From Desulfatitalea alkaliphila (GTDB lineage Bacteria; Desulfobacterota; Desulfobacteria; Desulfobacterales; Desulfosarcinaceae), in contig NZ_JALJRB010000018.1 of NCBI RefSeq assembly GCF_022968795.1, positions 1-64,000 of the forward strand: 64,000 nt of DNA, read 5' to 3'. The notes beneath the pieces are model-generated. The model worked only from the letters and a program-made list of their open reading frames with translations. It did not search any database and was not told the DNA's origin. Of this stretch, positions 17,659 through 25,481 are shown piece by piece. Within the stretch, counting starts at the first letter, position 1; each line of letters starts with the position of its first letter. A program made the translations under genes and the position numbers.

Positions 17659-18099
17659 TCACATTGTTCCCTGCTCGGACTTCCAAAAGCCCGGCAGATG
17701 AAAACAGGGCAGGTGCAGTCGGTTTTGTTGATAAGCACGCACCACTGCCGGCACATTGCCGGCGATGCCGCAGATCACCCGGATTTTCTTTTCAGCCAGC
17801 AAGGCGGCCAATTGTTGGCTCAACGCCCCGCAAATCACGACCTGGACGCCCAGGGTCTGCAATGCTTCGGCCCGATCCGCCAAACCGCTGCACGCAAGCG
17901 GCAGGCGGCGGGGTTCGGGGCCCAGTATCAGCAACTGGGTGCAGGTGTCCAGCACCGGGGCAACCCTTCCATGAAACACCGGCAAAGCCGCCGCCACCGA
18001 TTCCACCGATGCGGTCGGTGACTTGCGGGAAGCTTGCCGGCGCCTGCGTTTGTGGCGCAGGATGGCGCCATGGTCGGTGATGCGTTGCTTGTGGGGCAT
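17659..18099 (-). CDS. NifX/NifB-family (dinitrogenase FeMo-cofactor-type) protein
   Basis: A 146-residue protein. After a basic N-terminal segment (HKRRRRQASRK) it carries a domain of the NifX/NafY/NifB-C family: ALPVFHGRVAPVLDTCTQLLILG at the start and ICGALSQQLAALL and VICGIAGNVPAVVRAY later. Family members bind or shuttle metal clusters, and many occur outside nitrogen fixation next to Mrp/CobW-type genes. The start is uncertain: the ATG at 18099 begins near the family N-terminus, while an ATG at 18174 would add 25 residues; no strong ribosome site supports either. It lies between the sigma-54 promoter and the sigma-54 activator gene and reads away from the activator. Confidence 0.65.
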   Translation of the reverse strand: MPHKQRITDHGAILRHKRRRRQASRKSPTASVESVAAALPVFHGRVAPVLDTCTQLLILGPEPRRLPLACSGLADRAEALQTLGVQVVICGALSQQLAALLAEKKIRVICGIAGNVPAVVRAYQQNRLHLPCFHLPGFWKSEQGTM

Positions 18100-18234
18100 G
18101 GCGACGATCCAACCGTCTGCTGTCGTTGGTTCGGATGGGTGAAGTGTCCTGATGCCGCCAGTAGCAAAAAGCATACCTGAACGCCAGCGTCGGCGCACCG
18201 GCATCGCCCGTGTGCTGATCGCGCGGTACATTTG

Positions 18235-18267
18235 GGCCCCTCGGTGCGCGCAGCGCGCCGAGGGGCC
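18235..18267. other. GC-rich perfect hairpin in the NifX/activator intergenic region
   Basis: GGCCCCTCGG pairs with CCGAGGGGCC around a 13-base GC-rich loop. No T-run follows on either strand, so it is not a typical terminator. It sits inside the 327-bp gap 18100-18426 between the NifX-like gene and the divergent sigma-54 activator gene; no clear promoter was found in that gap. Confidence 0.5.
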
Positions 18268-18426
18268 GAAGATCATCCCACGCCAAAGGTTTTTGCTTGA
18301 CGAATGCAAAGATAGGGAACAAAGTGAACCCAAGGCGTCACCATCCGCAAATGCGCCGTTGCGGCGGGTGACCAACGAGGTCCTGCCCGTCTCGCTCCGG
18401 ATGCGGGGTCACAAAGGGGACAACCG

Positions 18427-19776
18427 ATGGCCGCGGCCTTTGTGCATCACCACGACTTCATCCTGGACAGCCTTGCCGAAGGGGTGTTCACCGTGGATCT
18501 GGACTGGCGCATCACCTCCTTCAACCGTGCGGCCGAGCGGATCACCGGCACGCCCAAGGATCAGGCCATCGGCCGTTTCTGTTTCGAGGTGTTCAGGGCC
18601 GATGCGTGCGAATCGGGTTGTGTGATTCGGCGTACCATGAAGGCCGGCCGGCCCCTGTCCAATCTGTCCGTGCATGTCTACCGCGCCGACAAGCGCCGCA
18701 TTCCCATTAGCGTCAGCACCGCCCTGTTGCGGGATGAAGCGGGCAATGTCGTCGGCGGCGTGGAAACCTTCCAGGACATGTCCGCCATTCGGGAGCTGCA
18801 AAGGGCGTTGGCCAAGGACCATTCCTTTGCCGATATCGTCAGCAAGTCGCCCGCCATGCTGCGCCTGTTCCACCTGCTGCCCCAGGTGGCGGCCAGCGGC
18901 AGCACCATCTTGATTCAGGGGGCCAGCGGTACCGGCAAGGAGCTGGTGGCGCGGGCCATCCACCACCACAGTCCCCAGGGACAAGGCCCCTTCGTGGCCG
19001 TCAATTGCGGCGCCCTGCCCGACACCTTGATCGAATCGGAACTGTTCGGCCACAAGGCCGGTGCTTTCACCGACGCCCGGCAGGATCGGCCGGGGCGTTT
19101 CGCAATGGCGCAAAACGGCACCATTTTTTTGGACGAAATCGGCGACATCTCCCCCGCCGTGCAGGTGCGCCTGTTGCGTGTGCTGCAGGAAAAAACCTAC
19201 GAGCCGCTGGGCGCCAGTCGCCCGGTGGCGACCAATGCCCGCATCGTTGCCGCCACCCATCGCGACCTCGCCCAGCAGGTGCGCGCGGAGCACTTCCGGG
19301 ATGATCTTTACTACCGCGTCAATGTTTTTAAGATCGACCTGCCTCCGCTGGCGGCGCGCAAGGAAGACATTCCACTGCTGACCGAGCACTTCATCCAGCG
19401 CTACAACCATCTGAGGGCGCGCTCGGTGCAGGGCGTCTCTCGGGAGGCCATGGCGGCCCTGATGCAGCATGCGTGGCCGGGCAACGTCCGCGAGTTGGAG
19501 AACGCCATCGAACACGCTTTCGTTTTGTGCCCCGGCGACATCATCCGTTTGGAAGATTTGCCCGAGCATCTTCTACCGGCCTCCGAGCCGCCTCCTTCGG
19601 AAGGCATGACCCTCAAGGCCATCGAGCGCGAAGCCATTGTACAAGCCCTGCGCCGCCACCAAGGCGCCAAGATGGCCACCGCGCAGGCCCTGGGCATCGA
19701 CAAAAACACCCTGCGGCGCAAAATGCTGCGCCTCGGTATAAGCCACCCAACCCAAAAAACCCAACAAACTCAATAA
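18427..19776 (+). CDS. PAS-domain sigma-54-dependent transcriptional activator (Fis family)
   Basis: A 449-residue enhancer-binding protein. An N-terminal PAS domain (about 8-120) contains three cysteines in CFEVFRADACESGC (52, 61, 65), a pattern seen in redox- or metal-sensing PAS domains; that function is inferred. The AAA+ domain is complete: Walker A GASGTGKE (165-172), sigma-54-contacting GAFTDA (212-217) and Walker B FLDEIGD (234-240). A Fis-type helix-turn-helix ends the protein (ATAQALGIDKNTLRRK). There is no receiver domain, so it probably senses its signal directly. Two -24/-12 promoters lie on either side (17522-17537 and 20201-20215), making both flanking operons probable targets. 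Confidence 0.92.
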   Translation: MAAAFVHHHDFILDSLAEGVFTVDLDWRITSFNRAAERITGTPKDQAIGRFCFEVFRADACESGCVIRRTMKAGRPLSNLSVHVYRADKRRIPISVSTALLRDEAGNVVGGVETFQDMSAIRELQRALAKDHSFADIVSKSPAMLRLFHLLPQVAASGSTILIQGASGTGKELVARAIHHHSPQGQGPFVAVNCGALPDTLIESELFGHKAGAFTDARQDRPGRFAMAQNGTIFLDEIGDISPAVQVRLLRVLQEKTYEPLGASRPVATNARIVAATHRDLAQQVRAEHFRDDLYYRVNVFKIDLPPLAARKEDIPLLTEHFIQRYNHLRARSVQGVSREAMAALMQHAWPGNVRELENAIEHAFVLCPGDIIRLEDLPEHLLPASEPPPSEGMTLKAIEREAIVQALRRHQGAKMATAQALGIDKNTLRRKMLRLGISHPTQKTQQTQ

Positions 19777-19800
19777 ACAAAACAAACCCAAAAAACGAAC
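19745..19800. repeat. A/C-rich low-complexity tract (CCCAACAAA-like units)
   Basis: Imperfect repeats of CCCAA, AACAAA and CCCAAAAAAC span the 3' end of the activator gene and the gap to the convergent chimeric gene. The tract encodes the odd Thr/Gln-rich tail HPTQKTQQTQ of the activator. Confidence 0.5.
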
Positions 19801-19810
19801 GAGCCCACCG

Positions 19811-20167
19811 TCACAACCCCAACCCCTTGCGCTTGGCTTCGATGCGATTGCGGATCAGCACGGCCGCCTTTTCCGGGTCGGGTTCCACGGCGAAGGTGGC
19901 GCCCACGACCGCCTTCAGGCCCTGGGTCAGCAGATGGACCACATCCATGCTGCCGGTGATGGGGGGCATGGGGCCCAGAACGGTGTAGGCGCCCGATGCG
20001 ACGAAGTAGGCGCCGATGGCCACCGCCTTTTCCGAGTACCATTCGGGAGCGGCACCGGCCAGGGGCAGATCGCTGATGTCGCTGTCCGGATCGTAGGTGC
20101 GGATGGTTTCGGCCGCGCTTATACCGGCAATGCCGTTGCCGATGATGACATGGTGAATCGTCGCCAA
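19811..20167 (-). pseudogene. In-frame chimera: FAD/NAD oxidoreductase N-terminus joined to CooS (Ni-CODH) C-terminus
   Basis: A 118-codon open frame. Its first 31 or so residues (HHVIIGNGIAGISAAETIR) are the Rossmann FAD-binding start of an FAD/NAD-dependent oxidoreductase of the type encoded beside cooS and cooF. From about SDLPLAGAAPEWYSEKAVA to the end (KAAVLIRNRIEAKRKGLGL) it is the last 85 residues of the CO dehydrogenase catalytic subunit. The join is in frame, near YDPDSDI/SDLP. None of the C-cluster ligand region remains, so CODH activity is impossible. A TTG start at 20167 lies 5 bp after GGAGG; an ATG at 20182 overlaps that site. Best read as a deletion scar of a CODH operon, possibly still translated. 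Confidence 0.75.
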
Positions 20168-20200
20168 GCGGGCCTCCTTCAATGCAATCGAAGGGGATGG

Positions 20201-20215
20201 GCAAGCAGTGTACCA
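20201..20215 (-). promoter_or_regulatory. Second sigma-54 (-24/-12) promoter, upstream of the CooS chimera
   Basis: On the minus strand the site reads TGGTAC-ACTGC-TTGC, matching TGGYAC-N5-TTGC with exact GG-to-GC spacing. It lies 34 bp ahead of the TTG start at 20167. The only deviation is T for C at one position, which is tolerated in known promoters. The rest of 20216-20404 holds nothing I recognise. Confidence 0.7.
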
Positions 20216-20404
20216 AAAATTGCGCTGGGTATGTTCATCTTGGCCCCCTGCTTTGAGGTTGTCGGCAGGAAGAAGTGCCGGGGCCGTGTCAAATTGTCTT
20301 TCGGGACGCCGGGGGTACTTACCAAGGGTTGTTCATTCCTATGAAACACCCCAATTCCGGATGTACCATAAGAGATTGTTCCATTGAATGTTAACCGGGT
20401 CTTG

Positions 20405-21553
20405 TCATCTAGGTCCATAAAAGCGATGAACGATGGCGGCGCTCACGCTCCACCCGTGATACTCCCGGCTTTCATTCAGGTGGAGCCAGTTGGGATCGTC
20501 GTCCATAAGAAAGCCCTTAAGGCCGAAGTCCAGCTCCAGCGAATCGGTCAATTGTTGAATCAAGCCCACTGCAAGTGTGTACTTCTGCCGCCGTCCCATA
20601 TACAGGGGAGAGGTGGTTTCATAGTCGTTGGGCCGCAGATAAAGAAACTGAAAGCCTGCATTAATGCCTGTGCCGGGGTACGGGCGGTATCCGCCCAGGA
20701 GATCGATTGTCCATTCCTGGCCTTGGCTGTTGCGTGCCTCAGTGCTCAGGCCGTTGCCGCCGGCCTCAACGAAGCGGGCTTTTCCTCTGAGAATGGTTTG
20801 CGTGGAAAGGGTAATGTCCCAGCGTGCAGCGGTCCGGGCAAGGGCCGCCCTCATAAGCCAGGTGTCGCCCTTTTTCATCATATCGATGCCGTTGATTTTG
20901 TCCTTGCTTGTCGTTGCATATTGCCCTTGAAAGGACAACTGCCAGAAGTCCGAAAATGAATAGGTCACCCGGGCTGCAACATTGAATAAATCCCCGGGGT
21001 CATAATCCCGGGTCAGGTTGCTGTAGTCGTACTTGCCTTGAAAAGCGTACCCCGCACCTATCCCAACCAGCCAGCGCTGCCAACTACGTGCTGCTCCTAA
21101 ATAAGGATTTATGTTGAATCCTTGCCCCGGGCTGATGATATTCACCAAGTCCGGATCGAGCATCATACGGAGATCTCTCTCATCCAAGCCGGTGCGCCCC
21201 GTGGGCAGATTCAGATCGACACCCGCCATCCAATCCCAACCGATCCATCCAGGCAATAAAAAGGCGCCACCGACCTGGGTGTCCAGAAAACCCTCTATTG
21301 AGCGACTTGTGTCCCCAGATAGGTCTCCTGAAGTGTATGCATATCCCGCAGTCAGATGCATGGAGAAACGGTTAGCGCGCAGATCGAGGTGGATCGGCAG
21401 GTGCCATTGACTGGCGCTTTCGTCGGCATCGCTGGTCCAGGCCTGGTAGGTGAAGCCGGTGCGGCCGTCGATCTTCTGAGCCGCCGCAGGCAAGGTGCCA
21501 AGTGTCAGGATGAGGGCAACAATGGCAAATGGGATCGCTTTCATTTTCGGCAT
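20405..21553 (-). CDS. Outer-membrane beta-barrel protein
   Basis: A 382-residue protein with a cleavable signal peptide (LILTLGTLPAAAQK). The rest is made of alternating polar/hydrophobic, aromatic-rich strands such as RFSMHLTAGYAYTSGDL and DFWQLSFQGQYATTSKD, ending in a C-terminal strand with a penultimate-type aromatic (IVHRFYGPR). This is typical of a monomeric outer-membrane barrel of the transporter or structural kind. It is the last gene of a three-gene unit with the PKD lipoprotein (67-bp gap) and the CsgG/FlgO-like protein, which suggests a shared surface function. AAGGATAAT precedes the ATG. Substrate unknown. Confidence 0.8.
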   Translation of the reverse strand: MPKMKAIPFAIVALILTLGTLPAAAQKIDGRTGFTYQAWTSDADESASQWHLPIHLDLRANRFSMHLTAGYAYTSGDLSGDTSRSIEGFLDTQVGGAFLLPGWIGWDWMAGVDLNLPTGRTGLDERDLRMMLDPDLVNIISPGQGFNINPYLGAARSWQRWLVGIGAGYAFQGKYDYSNLTRDYDPGDLFNVAARVTYSFSDFWQLSFQGQYATTSKDKINGIDMMKKGDTWLMRAALARTAARWDITLSTQTILRGKARFVEAGGNGLSTEARNSQGQEWTIDLLGGYRPYPGTGINAGFQFLYLRPNDYETTSPLYMGRRQKYTLAVGLIQQLTDSLELDFGLKGFLMDDDPNWLHLNESREYHGWSVSAAIVHRFYGPR

Positions 21554-21620
21554 ATTATCCTTATGTTAAAAATGGCGGTGGCAATTTTGTTTGCGCGATA
21601 GGGGTGGATCCGACCGGCAA

Positions 21621-23618
21621 TCACCAATTACTGTAAAAGTCAACGACAGCTGTGCCGGTTGCCCCTTGGGAGTCTGTAACCGTCAAACGAATGCGAAACT
21701 GGTCGGTATCGAATCCGTAAAGAAATCCTATATCAATTGTGGTTTCACTCCCTTGATAGTCCCAACCGGTATCCATGTATTGTCCGTCCATAAAATAAAA
21801 GAGTTCCCAGCGTAGGTTGGAGCCGGGCAGGGGGCCATCTTCAGGATCCCAGCCGCTCCCGGCTACGGGAACAACTTCGTCATACATGATTCCGGTTTCC
21901 GGTAGTGTGATGGTCGCTTCAGGCGATTGATTGACCGTAATGATTTCGATTAAAACCTCTACCGAGGCGGTATCGGACGCTCCTTGGGAATCGGTTGCCG
22001 TCAATGAAATCCTATACGCGCCGCTGCGGCTGGCGAAAACCGGATAGTCAATAAATGCTACTGTTCCGTATGATTCCCAGAGGATTGTATCGGGGTTGTC
22101 CACTCGCACCATCCGCCAATGCAACTGCTGTCCTGTCAAAGCGCCATCTTCCGGATCTACGGCATTACCCCTGCACACCAGTGCATCTCCGGGCCCGATC
22201 GATTGCAAGGTTCCATCCAGAGGCCTCAGGATGGTGGCTTCGGGAGTCTCATTGACGACTATTTCTACGGTGACATCCACGATGTCGGTGTCCGTTGCGC
22301 CCTCACTATCGGTGGCGGTCAGTGTGATCCTGTAGGGACCGCTTACATTTCGGAACGCCTGGTAATCGATCATTGCCGTTGCGCCGAAAGCTTCCCACAG
22401 AAGGGTTTCCGGATCATCCGGATGGATCATCCGCCAGCGCATTTGTGCTTCCGATAGGTTGCCATCTTCAGGATCAATGCCGGTGCCCTGGCAAGTTAGG
22501 CTTTCCCCAGGCTGGAGTGTGATGTTCGATTCATGCTCCGGCAAAAGGATGGACGCGGTTGGGGGGGCATTGTCCGTGACCTCCACCACAACATGGGCGG
22601 AACCCGTCAAACCGGCTGCACTGGTTACATCAAGGGTGATGGTGTGCGTGCCCGGGGATAGAACATTAGTGGAGAATGCTAATTGTTGGGCAAGGATTCC
22701 GTCTTGTTCGGACCACCACTGCACTCCGGAAAGCACATTGGGCGATAGCAATTCGCCATCGGCATCCGAAACGATGGCGTCAAAAGCAATAGGCGTGCCG
22801 TAAATTACTTGGGTTCCGGTGAACGGCTCGATAATGTCCACCGAAAGGAGTTCCCGGGTTACCTGAAAAGTTCGCTGAGTCGATGGCCCTCCCAAGAAAC
22901 CTGCGCCGTCCTCTGCTTGGATGCGCCAAAAGTATACCCCGCCCTCTTCCAGAGTGCCGGTATCGAACTGAAAGGAGGATAGCTTCGTCCATATGGTTTG
23001 CAGGATGTCCTCATCCCGGAAATCAGGGGTGCTCGCGATGCTGATTTGATAGCGCTTGGCACCGGCGATAGGATTCCAGATGAAGGTCAGGCTGCCGATC
23101 GCCACCCGAGAGCCATCTTCCGGAGCGCTCAGGGTCGGTACGAAAGAAACGGCTGTGATGATGCCTGCATCAACAGTATCTCCGGGTGGAAGAAAAAAAG
23201 GCTCCGATTCTCCATAATAAAGACTCAGGCCGTCGCCACTTTGACCGATCACTGCTACTCGGACGAAACCGCCTGCAGGCACGCTTGCAATGGACCCCCG
23301 ATGATCACTGCAGGGCCACGGGCCGCCGATGGCCAGCACGACGCCGTCCATGTCCAAAACAATAGCGGTAACGGTGGCCACATCTGCGCAATCGACCAAG
23401 CCGTACCTGGTGGTTTTTTCAACCATTGACATGGATGTCGCGCGATCCCAGTTCACAGAAAATACCACTCTGCCGGTGGATGGATCCGCAGCATCCGCCG
23501 AGCTGCCGCCGCCACTGCAGCCCGCTGTGACAAATAGAGCGTAAACGAGCAATGCCATTATGGATATCTTGTTGGAGGACAGTCGGCAGTTACGATACAT
23601 TGTGCGGTGATGTAGCAT
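21621..23618 (-). CDS. Secreted multi-domain lipoprotein with PKD-like repeats
   Basis: About 665 residues with an N-terminal lipoprotein signal ending in FVTAGC and a Gly/Ser-rich tether (SGGGSSADAADP). The body has a fibronectin-like segment (ITFIWNPIAGAKRYQISIA-type, about 180-260) followed by several PKD-like domains, each marked by PEDG and RISLTATDSQGA-type motifs. These are extracellular adhesion or stalk modules. Start choice is unsure: the ATG at 23618 has GAGGG upstream, while a GTG at 23633 would add five residues. It starts 28 bp after the CsgG-like gene and shares its operon. Confidence 0.85.
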   Translation of the reverse strand: MLHHRTMYRNCRLSSNKISIMALLVYALFVTAGCSGGGSSADAADPSTGRVVFSVNWDRATSMSMVEKTTRYGLVDCADVATVTAIVLDMDGVVLAIGGPWPCSDHRGSIASVPAGGFVRVAVIGQSGDGLSLYYGESEPFFLPPGDTVDAGIITAVSFVPTLSAPEDGSRVAIGSLTFIWNPIAGAKRYQISIASTPDFRDEDILQTIWTKLSSFQFDTGTLEEGGVYFWRIQAEDGAGFLGGPSTQRTFQVTRELLSVDIIEPFTGTQVIYGTPIAFDAIVSDADGELLSPNVLSGVQWWSEQDGILAQQLAFSTNVLSPGTHTITLDVTSAAGLTGSAHVVVEVTDNAPPTASILLPEHESNITLQPGESLTCQGTGIDPEDGNLSEAQMRWRMIHPDDPETLLWEAFGATAMIDYQAFRNVSGPYRITLTATDSEGATDTDIVDVTVEIVVNETPEATILRPLDGTLQSIGPGDALVCRGNAVDPEDGALTGQQLHWRMVRVDNPDTILWESYGTVAFIDYPVFASRSGAYRISLTATDSQGASDTASVEVLIEIITVNQSPEATITLPETGIMYDEVVPVAGSGWDPEDGPLPGSNLRWELFYFMDGQYMDTGWDYQGSETTIDIGFLYGFDTDQFRIRLTVTDSQGATGTAVVDFYSNW

Positions 23619-23645
23619 TTGGGAAGCCCTCACTTGAATGAATGA

Positions 23646-24563
23646 TCACCATTGGACGTTGATGTTTGCTGTGGCCGGTTGAAAATTTTGCCTCCGATTG
23701 ATGGCGTTGGGCGTCGGTCCTGTGTTGACCGATATCTGCTGATGCAGATGCCGAAGCAAAGCATCGGTGTCGTTGGGGGGGCTGATCAGGCGCATGTCGA
23801 TTAGCTCTTGCAGGGCGGCCCTGGCCGTATCCATCCCTGGCTCCAACTCCAGTGCCTTCCGGTAAGAAGCAGCGGCCGTATCGTAATCGCCCAGATCACT
23901 ATGTTCAATGCCCTGGAACAGCAGCATCAGTGCCTTTATGTCCTCGGCGATAGGCTGTCTCAGGGCTTCCTCTTCTTCCGCGGTCAGATCCATGCCGAGT
24001 AGGCGGACGATTTCAAAAAGAAGCTCTTTTTCCATCCTGAGAAGCTCTTCCAGTGCGCCGGCGGCGTGGGCGGTTCCAGTAAGTCGTTCGAGGGGAACAT
24101 TAAGAATATCGGAATCAATTCCAATTGAATCGGATGGCAACCCTTCAAATATACCTCCTACCAAATGGCGGGCGCCGAGGAATCGGCCCATTTGTTGGGT
24201 GGTATCTGTATCGACCAGGCCGGAGGCGCCCAACTCCAGCTCTTGGATAAGGGCTTGCAACCGGGCCCTCTCGATCACCTCCAAATTATCAATTTTAGCC
24301 AGATCGGTAATCAGCATAAGGGCCAGGCCCTTTTCCAGTAGGTCCAGTTCAGTTCGTCCTGTACGATTGTGGAAATAGAGTACGGCAACGGTTTGACTGT
24401 CAGGTTCAAATGACAAGGCGGCTTCGTTTACTATGGCTTGATGGGCCCATTGTCGTAATTCAGGGGTGACGACCTGTCCGGCGGAAAGTTGACCAGCCAC
24501 ACATAGAATAAGGGAAAGCGTCAGGATGACGATTTTCCATCGCTCAGCCGTTGGATATTGCAT
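23646..24563 (-). CDS. CsgG/FlgO-like secreted protein with TPR segment
   Basis: A 305-residue protein with a signal peptide (SLILCVAGQLSAGQ). A CsgG/FlgO-type domain follows (VAVLYFHNRTGRTELDLLEKGLALMLITDLAKIDNLEVIERARLQ split over residues about 60-105, then GARHLVGGIF), as in periplasmic or outer-membrane proteins that build curli or flagellar structures. The C-terminal part holds a TPR-like repeat (GDYDTAAASYRKALELEPG). It is first in a unit with the PKD lipoprotein and the outer-membrane barrel. AAGGAGAAT precedes the ATG at 24563. It lacks a lipobox cysteine, unlike classical CsgG. Confidence 0.78.
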   Translation of the reverse strand: MQYPTAERWKIVILTLSLILCVAGQLSAGQVVTPELRQWAHQAIVNEAALSFEPDSQTVAVLYFHNRTGRTELDLLEKGLALMLITDLAKIDNLEVIERARLQALIQELELGASGLVDTDTTQQMGRFLGARHLVGGIFEGLPSDSIGIDSDILNVPLERLTGTAHAAGALEELLRMEKELLFEIVRLLGMDLTAEEEEALRQPIAEDIKALMLLFQGIEHSDLGDYDTAAASYRKALELEPGMDTARAALQELIDMRLISPPNDTDALLRHLHQQISVNTGPTPNAINRRQNFQPATANINVQW

Positions 24564-24599
24564 GAGATTATTCTCCTTGGATCAAGCAAGCACTGCTTA

Positions 24600-25395
24600 T
24601 CAATTCATCGTATATTGTAATTCCACTTCGATTATGAATGCCCCTCCGAGCGTGAAGCGTAAACGCACAAAGGAGAGAGAGGCCATTTTGAATGATGTTA
24701 TTGAGGTTAAACCACAGATGCCGGGAATACAGAAACCATTCTGTCTGGATTTCCAAATGTCGGAGAAAGGAGCTGTAGGGCGAATTGCGAAGGTGTCTTC
24801 GCCAGGTCTTCAAAGAATTGGTGCGTGCCCGAAAGGACAAGGTGAGCATGATGCATTCGATCTCAGACCTTGTGCACATGCTCATATCGATACTCCTCGA
24901 AGGATACAGTGACGCCGAAGATCGGTTTCACCGAGGGCATTATGTTCAGAGGATGAGATCCGGCTTCACAGCACTACAAACTAATTTTATCACAGACGCA
25001 ACATTACAGGTCAGCATTCATGGGCCAAGGGGGGTATCCTTTTCCCACCGTCGATCAGGATGAGGATCTGATACGCGAATGAATACAGGCCCAAGAACTG
25101 AAGATTCAACCATTCGACCAAATGTTTTGATTCAGGCAATAAGCCGCTGTCTTTCAGGAGGCCACTGAATCAACCACTTTGATCAGTTCGCTTTCTTAAA
25201 CCTCAACTTTACCGGAGGCTGTTCACTTGAACCTACTATGTTTATGGGCTTTATGATTGGGTAGCATCGTCAGGTCCAATGGTCAAGCAAAAAGGCGGTG
25301 GCTTTCTTTCGGGGGATCGTCCACAATTCCGGTGTTATTTTATAAAGATTTGGTTTCGGCGGGTTTGATCAGGCAGGTAGGGAAAGTGGTCGTCG
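24600..25395. other. AT-richer region without a recognisable gene
   Basis: About 0.8 kb with lower GC than its surroundings. Short open frames exist on both strands (for example 24785-25063 plus and 24568-24885 minus), but none has a convincing ribosome site, codon pattern or familiar motif. No inverted repeats, transposase motif or tRNA were seen. It may be decayed acquired DNA or the regulatory leader of the CsgG-like operon. Confidence 0.4.
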
Positions 25396-25401
25396 TTCAT
25401 T

Positions 25402-25436
25402 GCCCGGCGTGCGGGGGTATGCACCGCACGCCGGGC
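25402..25436 (-). terminator. Strong hairpin downstream of the PKD/choice-of-anchor gene
   Basis: A perfect 12-bp stem, GCCCGGCGTGCG / CGCACGCCGGGC, with an 11-base loop, lies 46 bp past the stop of the gene ending at 25482. There is no T-run, so termination by this hairpin is likely but not certain. Confidence 0.45.
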
Positions 25437-25481
25437 CGTTAAATAGAATCGGGCGGATGTTCCGTCCCTGTGCCGGAGGTT

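Noticed and set aside
20179-20418. Open frame upstream of the CooS chimera as a possible cooF remnant
   Set aside because: No ferredoxin cysteine motifs are present, and the sigma-54 promoter and ribosome site lie inside it.
24785-25063. 92-codon plus-strand frame in the low-GC gap
   Set aside because: No ribosome site, no recognisable motif and no supporting neighbour; kept only as part of the unassigned region.
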